From Yoonia sp. GPGPB17 (lineage in GTDB: Bacteria; Pseudomonadota; Alphaproteobacteria; Rhodobacterales; Rhodobacteraceae): a stretch of 64,000 nt of DNA. The position numbers were made by a program, and so were the translations under genes. The notes under the pieces are model-generated. The model made no database searches. It saw only the letters and a list, made by a program, of their open reading frames with translations, and was not told where the DNA came from. Location: NCBI RefSeq assembly GCF_037892195.1, contig NZ_JATACI010000002.1:3410001-3474000 (forward strand). The letters run 5' to 3'. Shown here piece after piece: positions 1 through 8,479 of this stretch (its first letter is position 1; every line of letters begins with the position of its first letter).

Positions 1-200
1 TGTCGGTCTGTGTGGAAGCACCGGCTGAGGCGATCGCCGCGATCTTGGAGAAGCATCCGAATGTGCGGGCGCTCTTTGACAATCGCTGGCTGCATTTGTT
101 CACGTTAAACGCGGATGGACAAATGGACCAACGATACGATGGTGATATCAAGTGGGTGCCCTTTGACGGGGTGACCTCGGAAGGCGCAATTGCGGCCTAG
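1..200 (+). CDS. DabA/DUF2309 inorganic carbon transporter subunit, 3' end only
   Basis: The window opens inside this gene; only about 65 C-terminal residues are present, read from base 3 to the TAG at 198-200. The stretch with EAPAEAI, a [10 protein letters not shown] segment and WLHLF resembles the C-terminus of the DUF2309 family (DabA, the zinc-containing cytoplasmic subunit of the DAB inorganic carbon accumulation complex, formerly YbcC-like). The catalytic zinc-site region lies outside the window, so the call rests on the tail alone. The stop codon shares the palindrome CTAG with the stop of the convergent dehydrogenase gene, so the two genes end tail to tail without a spacer. Confidence 0.65.
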   Translation, partial: SVCVEAPAEAIAAILEKHPNVRALFDNRWLHLFTLNADGQMDQRYDGDIKWVPFDGVTSEGAIAA

Positions 201-1304
201 CGGTTTGCGGTTTGATCTTCAACCAATGCACGCTTGCCGATTTGGGCAAGCGTGATGCTGGTTTCTGATTTCATAACAGACCAGAGTTCGTGCAAACCTT
301 CCTCACCGCCAGCGGCAATAGCGAATTGTAGGATGCGCCCTAAGAAGGTGAAGTTGGCGCCTTGGGCGTAGGCTTTCACTACGTCTTCACCACCACGCAG
401 ACCCGTGTCGTAGAACAGCGGGTAGTCGGGGCCGAGGGCCTTGCGGATTTCTGCAAGCTTAAGGATAGGTGGCGGCGCGCTGTCCAGTTGGCGTGAACCG
501 TGGCTGGATACTTGGATCGCGTCGACACCTGCGGTTTTCAGCGCGACTGAGTCCTCTGTGTCCAGCACGCCTTTGACGACCAGTTTACCGGGCCACATGT
601 CGCGCAGGCGGGCCAGCGTGTCCCAATCGGCTTTGGCCCGGCTTTCGGTGCGGTCGAAGTCGTAGCCGTCCATGTCGAAATTCGCCATCTGCGGTTTACC
701 CGCAAAAAGTGACGTCAGCGACCAGCGCGGGTGCAGGGCGAAGTCGATGAACTGTTTGGGGCCGATCTTGAACGGCATGGTAAAGCCGTGGCGCAGCTCG
801 CGCGGGCGGCGGCCTACTTCGGCCACATCGACTGTCAGGACGATGGTGTCGTATCCTGCAAGCTTTGGCTCGGTCCACCAATTTGAAAGTGCCGGTTCCG
901 TCGCCGCTGAAATACAGCTGAAACCATGCATTGCCCTCGGCCTCTTCGATCAGCGGCTCCATCGCTGTTGAGGCGACCGTGGACACGCCCAAAGGCACGT
1001 TCTCGCGCACGGCCAACCTTGCCAGCATCATATCAGCACCGGGACCGGAGAGGTTACACATGCCCATGGGGCTGATGCCGAAAGGAGCCTTGGTGGGTTT
1101 GTCCCATAGCGGTACAGAAAGCGACCTGTCGCTCACATCGCGCAGGATACGCGGGCGCAGTTCCAAATTGTCAAAGGCCGCACGATTGCGCGCGGCCCCT
1201 GTTTCGGCACCAGCGGCACCGTCGATATAGTCAAAAACCATCCAGGGAAGACGTTTGCGTGCGAGACGTCGGGCATCTTCACTGGAGTGGATATTTGGGG
1301 CCAT
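197..1304 (-). CDS. FMN-dependent alpha-hydroxy-acid dehydrogenase, candidate sulfolactate dehydrogenase; frame interrupted
   Basis: Two overlapping minus-strand frames (1304 to about 862, then about 862 to 197) together make a family-length protein of about 368 residues of the lactate dehydrogenase (LldD)/glycolate oxidase family. The first part has DYIDGAAG and the FMN-site segment [15 protein letters not shown]; the second has the catalytic segment SSHGSRQLD and the phosphate-binding part ending in FTFLGR. At 860-866 one extra base shifts the frame; removing it joins DRAKA to [11 protein letters not shown]. The gene follows comE at the 3' end of the DHPS operon, so oxidation of sulfolactate to sulfopyruvate is the natural inference (SlcD-like role), but a plain lactate or glycolate dehydrogenase is possible. 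The family normally passes electrons from FMN to the respiratory chain or oxygen. Confidence 0.7.
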
Positions 1305-1859
1305 TTAGCTGGCCACGGCCTTCATGAAGCGATCACGGATAACAACAGGGTCCATCGTGATCACCGGCAGCTTGATGTTGCCGCTGTCACATTTGCTGAC
1401 GATGATGGTCATCTGCTTGCTGTCGATGGCGTCTTGCAGGACCTTGCCGGTGTCCACATCGTCACAAACCACAACGTTTTCGCAGCCACAGGCCTTTGCG
1501 ACGTTCTCGAGCTTGGTTTTCTTGCCAGCATAGGTCGGCTGGTCGCCGGTAGAGCCGTAGGACCCATTGTCGATGATCAACAAGATGAAGTTATCCGCTA
1601 CGTTGTTGGCAATGGTTGGCAGCGTGCCAAGGTTCGTCAGAACAGAACCGTCACCATCTATCGAGATGACAGTCTTGTCCTGTGCCAGCGCAAGGCCAAG
1701 ACCGATGGACGAGGACAGGCCCATTGTGCCCAGCATGTAAAAGTTCTTGGCATTGTCGTCGATCATGTGCAGCTCTTGGCTGGGTAGACCGATGTTACAG
1801 ACAACCAGATTGTCATGCAGGATAGGTGCGATTTCGCGTAGGATTTCTGAACGGATCAT
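1305..1859 (-). CDS. comE: Sulfopyruvate decarboxylase subunit beta
   Basis: This 184-residue protein carries the thiamine diphosphate (TPP) binding motif: GDGS at residues 69-72 followed about 25 residues later by the paired Asn in the segment LLIIDNGSYG. Short TPP enzymes of this size, split into two subunits, are typical of sulfopyruvate decarboxylase (ComDE) and phosphonopyruvate decarboxylase; the sulfonate operon context favours the former. ComDE converts sulfopyruvate to sulfoacetaldehyde and CO2 in the cytoplasm. The ATG at 1859 overlaps the comD stop (4 bases). The next gene downstream starts at 1304, abutting this stop, so the three genes are translationally packed. No xsc or pta gene for the following step lies in the window. 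Confidence 0.88.
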   Translation of the reverse strand: MIRSEILREIAPILHDNLVVCNIGLPSQELHMIDDNAKNFYMLGTMGLSSSIGLGLALAQDKTVISIDGDGSVLTNLGTLPTIANNVADNFILLIIDNGSYGSTGDQPTYAGKKTKLENVAKACGCENVVVCDDVDTGKVLQDAIDSKQMTIIVSKCDSGNIKLPVITMDPVVIRDRFMKAVAS

Positions 1860-2362
1860 TGGTCGCCGTAGCCTCCCCAGAAGGACGCATCCGTCAGGAT
1901 CGCCACAGGTTTGTTGCACATGAAAGTGTATTTCAGGATCGCATCCAACTCATCCGCATCTTCTTCCTTATGGAAGTGATAAGTCGGGATGTTCATCTGG
2001 TTCAGCAGCGCCTTGGTATGCACGGCCATCTCGACCTGACAGGCCACGGGCTCGCGCAGCTCACCGCGGTAGCTGATCAGCATCGGCAATGGCATGCGGT
2101 AATACTGTGTCAGCGTCGCCAGCGTGTTGATGGTTACACCAATCGCTGTGTTCTGCATTATGATCGCAGGGCGTTTACCACCCATGAAGGCACCGGCGCA
2201 AAGACCCATGCCCTCGTCTTCTTTGTTGGACGGGATGTGGAAGATTTCGGGGCGTGCTTCGACTTCGTCGATCACACCGGCCAGCTGCTTACACGGCACA
2301 GTGGTGATGAAGGATACATCGTTGGCGACAAAGTCATCCACGATTCGTCTGCTGATACTCAA
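1856..2362 (-). CDS. comD: Sulfopyruvate decarboxylase subunit alpha
   Basis: About 168 residues, the pyrimidine-binding half of a split TPP-dependent decarboxylase. The segment HIPSNKEDEG contains the conserved Glu expected to activate the cofactor, followed by the glycine-rich ALCAG-type region (MGLCAGAFMGGKRP). It pairs with comE, which supplies the diphosphate-binding half. Start choice: an ATG exists at 2389, but AGGAGA at 2372-2377 lies nine bases before a TTG at 2362 that gives the usual family N-terminus (SISRRIVDDFV), so TTG is preferred. Fifty-four bases separate it from the upstream usp stop. The call depends on both fold and context; phosphonopyruvate decarboxylase is the alternative. 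Confidence 0.85.
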   Translation of the reverse strand: MSISRRIVDDFVANDVSFITTVPCKQLAGVIDEVEARPEIFHIPSNKEDEGMGLCAGAFMGGKRPAIIMQNTAIGVTINTLATLTQYYRMPLPMLISYRGELREPVACQVEMAVHTKALLNQMNIPTYHFHKEEDADELDAILKYTFMCNKPVAILTDASFWGGYGDQ

Positions 2363-2416
2363 GGTCTGGGGTCTCCTGATGACGCCCATGGCTGGGCGTT
2401 TGGGTTAAAGGGAAGT

Positions 2417-2830
2417 CTAATTGGGGTAGCGGGCCACGTGCACAGCACAAGGTGCGTGCTGTACGACGCGCGCTGCGGTCGATCCAAGAAGGTAGTCGAT
2501 CAAACCAGGTTTATGTGAACCCAGCACGATGCAATCGGCCTTCAAGCTGGTTGCTGTATCGACAATGGTGCGACCGCTGTGACCTTTTACTGTCACCGCG
2601 TCGACGCCGTCCATCGCCGCAACGCGCTTGTCCATTTCGGCTTTGGCGCTCTTAAAGGCGTTATCCATGACCGATTGTTCAACATAGGCGCCAACCGAGT
2701 TGTTGGGGGCTTCATGCACGTGCAGGGCGGTGATCTTGCCGCCATCAGTCAAAAGCGTGCGCGCGATCTCCATTGTTGTTTCTGCAATGCCGTGGTTCAG
2801 CGCCATTGGAACGATGATGTGCTTGTACAT
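2417..2830 (-). CDS. Universal stress protein (UspA family)
   Basis: A 137-residue single Usp domain: N-terminal strand YKHIIVPMALN, and near the C-terminus the nucleotide-binding signature CIVLGSHKPGL-(6)-LLGSTAARVVQHAPCAVHVAR, matching G-2x-G-9x-G(S/T). Such proteins bind ATP or AMP and act in stress adaptation. The ATG at 2830 is preceded by AAGGAGG at good spacing; a TTG six bases further upstream is less likely. It sits inside the DHPS operon between hpsP and comD, 30 bases after hpsP. A role in sulfonate catabolism is not established; it may simply be co-expressed. Confidence 0.88.
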   Translation of the reverse strand: MYKHIIVPMALNHGIAETTMEIARTLLTDGGKITALHVHEAPNNSVGAYVEQSVMDNAFKSAKAEMDKRVAAMDGVDAVTVKGHSGRTIVDTATSLKADCIVLGSHKPGLIDYLLGSTAARVVQHAPCAVHVARYPN

Positions 2831-2860
2831 GGTCAAACCTCCTTGGGGTTTTGTCGAATA

Positions 2861-3841
2861 TTAGGGCCGCAGAATGATCTTTGGTGCGGCCACGACCCCT
2901 GCGCGAATATCTGCAAAGGCCTGTCCACCTTCGGACAAAGGGCGTTCTTCTGTCCAGTCCAGTGCACCAAGGCGCCCGTCAAATATGGCGGCAGCCGTGT
3001 CGCGAAAATCCTGCGCCGTGTAGGTGTAGGTGCCGATGAAAGTGATTTCTTGCAGGGTCATGCGGCGAATGTCCAAGCCGCCCGTCGCCTCGCCCAGACC
3101 AATATGCATAATCACACCACCGGGCCGGGTGATGGCGGTGGCATCTGCCCGGGTCGCGGCATAACCGACGCCGTCGATCACAAGATCAGCTTCGGTGATT
3201 GTCCCGGGTTCGACCGCCGTGAAGCCTTCGATATGCTCGAGGGTTTCACGGCGTACCGCATTAGGTTCGATCACGTGAATATCTGTGGCGCCGAATGCCC
3301 TTAGGCAAAGGGCAGCGCCCACGCCGATTGCGCCACCACCGACAACAACACATCGTGCTTCTGCGATGGGAATGTCGAGTGCGTCGGCACCCAATCTCAC
3401 CGCGTGCCAACCGCAGGCCAATGGTTCCGCCAAGGCCGCTTTCGCAAGCGGTACATCGTCAGGTACTTCAACAAGATTGCGATCCGCCATCACGACAAGC
3501 TCGCCAAAAGCCCCTTCGCGTGGTGGCATTGATATGATCATCCGGTCCGGGCACAGATTGTCGCGGCCAGACTTGCAGGCCTTGCATAGCCCACAGGTGG
3601 TCAAAGGGTTGATCGTCATGCGCTTTCCGTTCAGCGCACCACCTTCGACAGTACCCGCTGCTTCATGTCCGAGAATAATAGGGGCAGGGCGGCGTTCATC
3701 ATGGCCCAGATAAGCGTGCATGTCTGACCCGCAGATGCCGGATGCCTCGATCCGGATCAGGCTTTGCCCGGCAGCAGGCACGGGATCGGCCATATACCGG
3801 TACACAAGCGTTTCCACGTCGTCGTAAACAAGCGCTTTCAT
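2861..3841 (-). CDS. hpsP: Zinc-dependent alcohol dehydrogenase, probable DHPS 2-dehydrogenase HpsP
   Basis: 326 residues of the medium-chain zinc dehydrogenase family. Catalytic zinc ligands are visible (Cys37 in GICGSD and His59-Glu60 in LGHEAAG); the structural zinc site has Cys at 83, 86, 89 and 97 in the usual spacing. A Rossmann motif GGGAIGVG follows. In Cupriavidus pinatubonensis, HpsO and HpsP are dehydrogenases that interconvert DHPS enantiomers at C2 so that HpsN can oxidise the right one; the order hpsN-hpsO-hpsP here is the basis for the name. The start overlaps the hpsO stop by 4 bases (ATGA). On sequence alone it could be any sorbitol- or threonine-dehydrogenase-like enzyme. 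Confidence 0.75.
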   Translation of the reverse strand: MKALVYDDVETLVYRYMADPVPAAGQSLIRIEASGICGSDMHAYLGHDERRPAPIILGHEAAGTVEGGALNGKRMTINPLTTCGLCKACKSGRDNLCPDRMIISMPPREGAFGELVVMADRNLVEVPDDVPLAKAALAEPLACGWHAVRLGADALDIPIAEARCVVVGGGAIGVGAALCLRAFGATDIHVIEPNAVRRETLEHIEGFTAVEPGTITEADLVIDGVGYAATRADATAITRPGGVIMHIGLGEATGGLDIRRMTLQEITFIGTYTYTAQDFRDTAAAIFDGRLGALDWTEERPLSEGGQAFADIRAGVVAAPKIILRP

Positions 3842-4599
3842 TTGGCTGTATATCCTCCGTCCACCATCAGGACCTGTCCGGTCACATAAGCGGACGCCTC
3901 AGAGCAAAGAAAAAGAAGGGGGCCGTCGATGTCCGTGAGCGCCCCGTTGCGGCCCATACAGGTGTTTGCGGCGTTCCGCGCCGCGCGTTCGGGATCGGCA
4001 AAGACCGGTCCGGTGAGTTCGGTGGGAAAGAAGCCCGGCCCAATTGCGTTGGCGGTGATCCCATCCTTGGACCATGCTTCTGCCATCGCGCGGGTCAGTT
4101 GTCCGATGCCCGCCTTCGACGCGCCATAGCTGACGCCGCCGGGGAAGGCGCGCGTTGTTTGCAGTGAGGCGAAGTTGACGATGCGCCCCCAGCCTTTGGC
4201 TTTCATTGCGGGCGCAAAGGCTTGGCTCAGAAAGAAGGGTGCCGCCAAATTGAGGTTCATCGTCACGTCCCACCCGGCGTCGGTGACGTCATCGGCTGCC
4301 TCGCGGGTATTTATTCCGGCGGCATGCACGACGATGTCAGGCACCCCGAAGGGTGCACTGATCCGGTCTGCAATCTCTCTGATCTGGTCGCGTTGCGAAA
4401 GGTCTGCCGAGACGACGGCAGCGGTATCCCCAATAGATGCCGCCCAGTCATTTAGCGCCTCTGCACGGCGTGCCACACCGACCACCTTGGCCCTAGCAGC
4501 TGCCAGCGTGATCGCTGCCCGCTGCCCAAGCCCGGCACTTGCGCCAGTGACACAAGCCACACGACCCGTCAGGTCAAAGAGATCGCTGGGATCAGCCAT
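3838..4599 (-). CDS. hpsO: SDR-family dehydrogenase, probable DHPS 2-dehydrogenase HpsO
   Basis: 253 residues, classical short-chain dehydrogenase. It has the cofactor motif TGASAGLG at residues 18-25, an HAAG segment at 92-95, catalytic Ser145, and Tyr158-x3-Lys162 in SYGASKAG. The C-terminus VDGGYTAK is typical of FabG-like SDRs. By operon position between hpsN and hpsP it is assigned to the second DHPS C2 dehydrogenase (HpsO), which with HpsP would racemise DHPS through the 2-keto form. It overlaps hpsN by 8 bases and hpsP by 4 bases. Substrate is inferred only from the neighbours. Confidence 0.75.
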   Translation of the reverse strand: MADPSDLFDLTGRVACVTGASAGLGQRAAITLAAARAKVVGVARRAEALNDWAASIGDTAAVVSADLSQRDQIREIADRISAPFGVPDIVVHAAGINTREAADDVTDAGWDVTMNLNLAAPFFLSQAFAPAMKAKGWGRIVNFASLQTTRAFPGGVSYGASKAGIGQLTRAMAEAWSKDGITANAIGPGFFPTELTGPVFADPERAARNAANTCMGRNGALTDIDGPLLFLCSEASAYVTGQVLMVDGGYTAK

Positions 4600-5899
4600 G
4601 CGGCGTCAGGTCAAAGTTTTCGCCGGGAAAGTACTTGGCCAGACGCACATCAGCAGCGCGTGCATGGCCTTCCATGCCTTCAAGGCGCGAGATGCGCGCT
4701 GTCGCTTCGGCCACACGCTTGGAGCCTTCCTGCGTTGCTTGCTGCCAAGTCACGATCTTCATGTACTTGTGGACCGAAAGGCCGCCTGTGTATGACGCAG
4801 CGCCTGATGTTGGCAGAACGTGGTTCGTGCCTGTCGCCTTGTCGCCATAAGACACGGTCGTTTCTTCACCAAGGAACAGCGAACCATAGCAACTGAGCCG
4901 ATTCAGCCACCACGGCAGATCTGCGGCCTGCACGGTCAGGTGCTCTGGAGCATAGTCGTCAGAGCAAGCCGCCATTTCTTCACGGTCGGCACAAAGGATC
5001 ACCTCGGCATAGTCGCGCCACGCGGCCGCCGCGTTGTCGCGGTTCACTTCTGGCAGATCGGCGATCAAGTCTGGAACGCGGTTCATCACGTCCTCGGCCA
5101 GCGCACGGTCATCTGTGACCAGCCAAACAGGTGAGTTATAGCCGTGCTCGGCCTGGCTCACCAAGTCCGTGGCAACGATATGCGGGTCGGCGGATTCATC
5201 CGCAAGTATCAGACTGTCGGTTGGTCCGGCGATCATGTCGATACCGACCCGTCCAAAGAGGATGCGTTTGGCTTCGGCGACGAACTGGTTGCCCGGGCCG
5301 ACAAGAATGTTTGCTTTGGGCAAATCAAACAAACCAAAGGTCATCGCCGCGACACCCTGCACGCCGCCCATTGCCATGATCTTGTCTGCGCCACAGATGT
5401 GGGCTGCGTATATGATGGCGGGCGCGACGCCGACTTCGGGGCGGGGCGGCGATGCAACAGCGATATGCTTACAACCCGCAACCTTTGCTGTTGTCACGGT
5501 CATGATTGCGGAGGCGATGTGACTGTAGCGTCCGCCGGGGACGTAGCAACCAGCAGCATCGACGGGAATTGCCTTTTGGTTAGCGATAAAGCCCGGTACG
5601 ATCTCATACTCGATATCACTGACCGTCGCTTTTTGTGCTTCGGCAAACCGTTTAACGTTGTCATGCGCGAACTGAATGTCTTCTTTCAGCTTCTGTGGGA
5701 CCAATGCTGCTGCGGCTTCAATCTCTTGCGCGGTGAGAATGACGTTGCCATCGTATTTGTCGAATTTGGCCGCGTATTCCAGCGCCTTGGCGTCGCCACC
5801 TTCTTCGATGTCCGTGAGGATGCCTTGAACAAGTTCATGGACATCCGATGCGCCAGACTGCGCGGTCAGGGTCGCTTTTTTGAGATACTCAAGTGCCAT
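4592..5899 (-). CDS. hpsN: Sulfopropanediol 3-dehydrogenase HpsN (histidinol dehydrogenase family)
   Basis: 435 residues over the whole histidinol dehydrogenase fold, including the signature region ILVGPGNQFVAEAKR followed by GIDMIAGPTDSLILAD and the metal/substrate segment SQAEHG. No other his genes are near; instead it heads an operon with hpsO, hpsP and comDE, which is the known setting of HpsN. HpsN performs two successive NAD-dependent oxidations at C3 of DHPS, giving sulfolactate. It is the first gene of the operon; the ATG at 5899 faces a 300-base region with two LacI-type operators. The TRAP transporter HpsKLM found elsewhere with this gene is not in the window. Confidence 0.88.
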   Translation of the reverse strand: MALEYLKKATLTAQSGASDVHELVQGILTDIEEGGDAKALEYAAKFDKYDGNVILTAQEIEAAAALVPQKLKEDIQFAHDNVKRFAEAQKATVSDIEYEIVPGFIANQKAIPVDAAGCYVPGGRYSHIASAIMTVTTAKVAGCKHIAVASPPRPEVGVAPAIIYAAHICGADKIMAMGGVQGVAAMTFGLFDLPKANILVGPGNQFVAEAKRILFGRVGIDMIAGPTDSLILADESADPHIVATDLVSQAEHGYNSPVWLVTDDRALAEDVMNRVPDLIADLPEVNRDNAAAAWRDYAEVILCADREEMAACSDDYAPEHLTVQAADLPWWLNRLSCYGSLFLGEETTVSYGDKATGTNHVLPTSGAASYTGGLSVHKYMKIVTWQQATQEGSKRVAEATARISRLEGMEGHARAADVRLAKYFPGENFDLTPHG

Positions 5900-6203
5900 G
5901 CGTGATTTGCCTTACCTTTGAAAAAGAAAACGTCTGCGGTGACGCAAATGGGCATGCAGCGTGGCCGTTACTTTTGCTGCACGGACCGGGTGAAGTGTTG
6001 CTGCGTGTTTTGTTCTCAATAACGCAGCCTCCCCATAGCGCCGTTGATTCTAGCTGCATGTAAGCCTTTACATTACAACAATGCAAGCGCTTACATTGGT
6101 ACAGCTTAAGTTTGACTATCCTGTTGGGATCGATCTCGTTAGAACGTCCCAGAACTATGAGATTTCAAGGAGATGACCGATCACCTCTCAGCCAACGCCA
6201 ACA
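5900..6203. promoter_or_regulatory. Divergent promoter region between hpsN and lacI-type regulator with two LacI-family operators
   Basis: The 300-base divergent spacer contains two 14-base imperfect palindromes of the LacI-family type. TGTAAGCCTTTACA lies at 6059-6072 and TGCAAGCGCTTACA at 6082-6095, with starts 23 bases apart. Both match the general form TGnAAnCGnTTnCA; the second keeps the central CG. The regulator gene next to them is of the LacI/GalR family, so autoregulation and repression of the hps operon are the likely function. The nearest start codons are about 160 bases (hpsN) and 110 bases (lacI) away. Confidence 0.75.
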
Positions 6204-7196
6204 TTGCATGATGTTGCGAACGCGGCCAATGTGTCGACGGCAACGGTGTCGCGGTGTCTGAATTTTCCAGACAAGGTGGCGCCAGAGACGCGTCAAAAGG
6301 TGCAAGACGCGATTGTAGCCCTTGGATATTCCCCAAACTTCGGCGCTCGGGTGATGGCGGCCCGCCGTACGAATACGATTGGTGCCATCATACCAACAAT
6401 GGACAACGCAATCTTTGCGCGCGGTCTGGAGGCGTTTCAGGATGAGCTGGGCTTAAGCACGGTTTTACCATGCTCGTTGCAAGCACGGCGTATCAGCCAA
6501 AGATCGAAGAAAAACAGATCAGATCACTGGTCGCTCGTGGCGCTGATGCGTTATTGCTGATCGGTTACAATCGCGACCCGGAGATCTATCGCTTTCTTGA
6601 TGCGCAGGGGGTGCCTAGCCTTGGTGACATGGGCCTTTGATCCTGCATCCCCACAGCTCTCGATTGGCTTTGACAATCAGGCAGCTATGCAAGAGTTGGC
6701 CACTAGGGTTATTGCCCTGGGTCATCGCAAACTGGCACTGATTTCGGCAGGTACAGGTCTGAATGATCGCGCCGCCGCCCGGCATAGCGGAATTTTACGC
6801 GCAATGACTGCTGCCGGGTTGGACAGAACACAGCTGCGCTTCGAAGAGACGACTTACGGTATTGAGCAAGGGGCGGCCGCCTTTGATCGTTTGATGGCCC
6901 GGTCCGAGCGCCCCACAGCTGTGTTTTGTGGTAACGATGTGCTCGCCGTGGGCGCTTTGTCGCGCGCGCGCGCTCTTGGTCTGTCGGTACCGCAGGATGT
7001 CTCGGTTGTCGGGTTTGACGATATCGAACTGGCGCAAGTGGCATACCCTGCGCTAACCACCGTCCATGTCCCGCATCAAGAAATGGGGCGACGGGCCGGG
7101 CAGGCTTTGGCAAGTTTCCTGCGGGAGGGTCAACCTATCGAGTCGAAAAAGTTGGATACTAAAATCATCGTCAGGGATACGCTCGGTCCCGCATAA
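6204..7196 (+). CDS. LacI-family transcriptional regulator of the DHPS operon; frame interrupted
   Basis: Three frames tile one LacI/GalR protein. The N-terminal helix-turn-helix reads HDVANAANVSTATVSRCLN; the middle (about 6452-6620) reads HGFTMLVAS to IGYNRDPEIYRFLDAQGVPSL; the C-terminal part from about 6621 has the effector-domain segments VIALGHRKLALISAG, VFCGNDVLAVGAL and VSVVGFDDIELA. One base is missing near 6450 (run GGG) and one extra near 6620 (GG), so the frame is restored after about 170 bases. A further problem lies at the start. The AAGGAG-ATG at 6168-6175 is out of frame with the helix-turn-helix by one base, leaving only a TTG at 6204 as in-frame start. Likely DHPS- or sulfolactate-responsive repressor, inferred from position. 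Confidence 0.7.
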
Positions 7197-7330
7197 ATTG
7201 TGCTGATTAGCACATCATCAATCTATGTGTGTCATAAATTTGCGCATATTATCGCCGAAAAGTGGCCTTTATAGAGACAAACTCTTTGCTCATTATTGCC
7301 ACATTTGTTAGGTTGTGAGTAATAAGTTGT

Positions 7331-7847
7331 ATGAGTTCTATAAAAGCCATGTTGCGCTACGATTTTGAGATGTACCCGATTGACAATGCGCCCTGCGCGT
7401 CGGGATTAGCTGTCGATAAGAGACTAACCAGCCAGGGTCACGCCCGTTCCAACACTGTCGTCGCATTTTTCCGCGATCCAAAAACGACAAATGTGGTCAC
7501 GTCTGCCCCCCAATTGTGCGACTTTTTTGGAAGAAGCGGGATTTGAGCTGTCCGACGCCGACCAGTTGGACGCAGATACCGTCGTTGAGCAGTCTGACGA
7601 TGATTTACGCCGTGCCCTTGCCTCGCAGTTGACAGCGGCACTGTCAAACCGGGCGTTAAAGAAGGCACTGGCGCGTGCCGCCGATGAAAGCGAGTTTGAT
7701 GTGGCCGCATTCATTGCGGCTGTCGTATCAAAGCAATCACCTCAAGGCGATCTGGCTGATGCGGCACCGCAATGCCCCGTCACACCAAGACGGCCCAGCC
7801 AATTGCGCGCGCAACGGCGCGCTAACCCCAGCGTCCGCCCGCGCTAG
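7331..7847 (+). CDS. Hypothetical protein, possibly one frame-interrupted gene
   Basis: I do not recognise this protein. Two overlapping plus-strand frames (7331-7546 and 7491-7847) join into about 171 residues if one T is removed from the T6 run at 7523-7528, giving a continuous CDFLEEAGFEL segment. The second half is acidic and helix-rich (DLRRALASQLTAALSN, then KKALARAADESEFDVAAFIAAV), which looks protein-like rather than random. No ribosome-binding site is visible before the ATG at 7331. It lies between the lacI-type regulator and the end of ureG, convergent with the urease operon. It could also be a shorter gene starting at 7491. Confidence 0.35.
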
Positions 7848-7858
7848 CGCAGCCCTAT

Positions 7859-8479
7859 TTACTTACTGGTCAGCCCGCCCATGTCGATGACAAACTGAAC
7901 AATGTCATCTACCCCTTCGTTGTGCTTGAGCGCGCAGAAAACAAACGGGCGGTCGCCGCGCATCTGAGTGCTGTCGCGTTTCATCACATCCAGTGAGGCG
8001 CCTACATGCGGTGCCAGATCTGTTTTGTTGATCACCAGAAGGTCCGATCGCGTGATGGCGGGCCCACCCTTGCGCGGAATCTCTTCGCCAGCGGCCACGT
8101 CGATCACATAGATCGTCAGGTCGGCCAGTTCCGGGCTGAAAGTCGCAGACAAGTTATCACCACCGCTTTCGATCAGCACAAGGTCAAGCCCCTTATGTCG
8201 TGTCTGCATCTCGGCCACCGCCGCCAGATTGATCGACGCATCTTCGCGGATCGCCGTGTGCGGGCAGCCACCGGTCTCCACCCCGATCACCCGATCCTGA
8301 GGCAGGATCTGCATCCGCATCAGGGCCTCGGCGTCCTCTTGCGTATAGATGTCGTTGGTGATCACCCCGATGGAGCAATGGGGGTGCAGCGCCTTGGCGA
8401 GGGCTGCGGTGAGTGTCGTCTTGCCAGCGCCCACGGGCCCGCCGATCCCGACGCGCAGGGGGCCATTCATTGCGGTCAT
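7859..8479 (-). CDS. ureG: Urease accessory GTPase UreG
   Basis: 206 residues, SIMIBI-class GTPase. It contains the P-loop [10 protein letters not shown] near residue 14, the [12 protein letters not shown] segment, the metal-binding Cys-Pro-His in [15 protein letters not shown] and the NKTDL-type specificity motif ([10 protein letters not shown]). UreG couples GTP hydrolysis to nickel delivery into the urease active site together with UreD and UreF. Last gene of the operon; its ATG overlaps the ureF stop by 4 bases. Length matches the family. Confidence 0.95.
   Translation of the reverse strand: MTAMNGPLRVGIGGPVGAGKTTLTAALAKALHPHCSIGVITNDIYTQEDAEALMRMQILPQDRVIGVETGGCPHTAIREDASINLAAVAEMQTRHKGLDLVLIESGGDNLSATFSPELADLTIYVIDVAAGEEIPRKGGPAITRSDLLVINKTDLAPHVGASLDVMKRDSTQMRGDRPFVFCALKHNEGVDDIVQFVIDMGGLTSK

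Noticed and set aside
1826..2518. 230-codon plus-strand frame over comD and usp
   Set aside because: Antisense to two recognised genes; composition typical of a shadow frame.
4592..5899. Annotation as histidinol dehydrogenase HisD
   Set aside because: The fold is the same, but no other his genes are adjacent and the hpsOP-comDE operon is the known context of HpsN.
5144..5905. Long plus-strand frame antisense to hpsN
   Set aside because: Shadow frame of a GC-rich gene; composition is His/Cys/Arg-rich without motifs.
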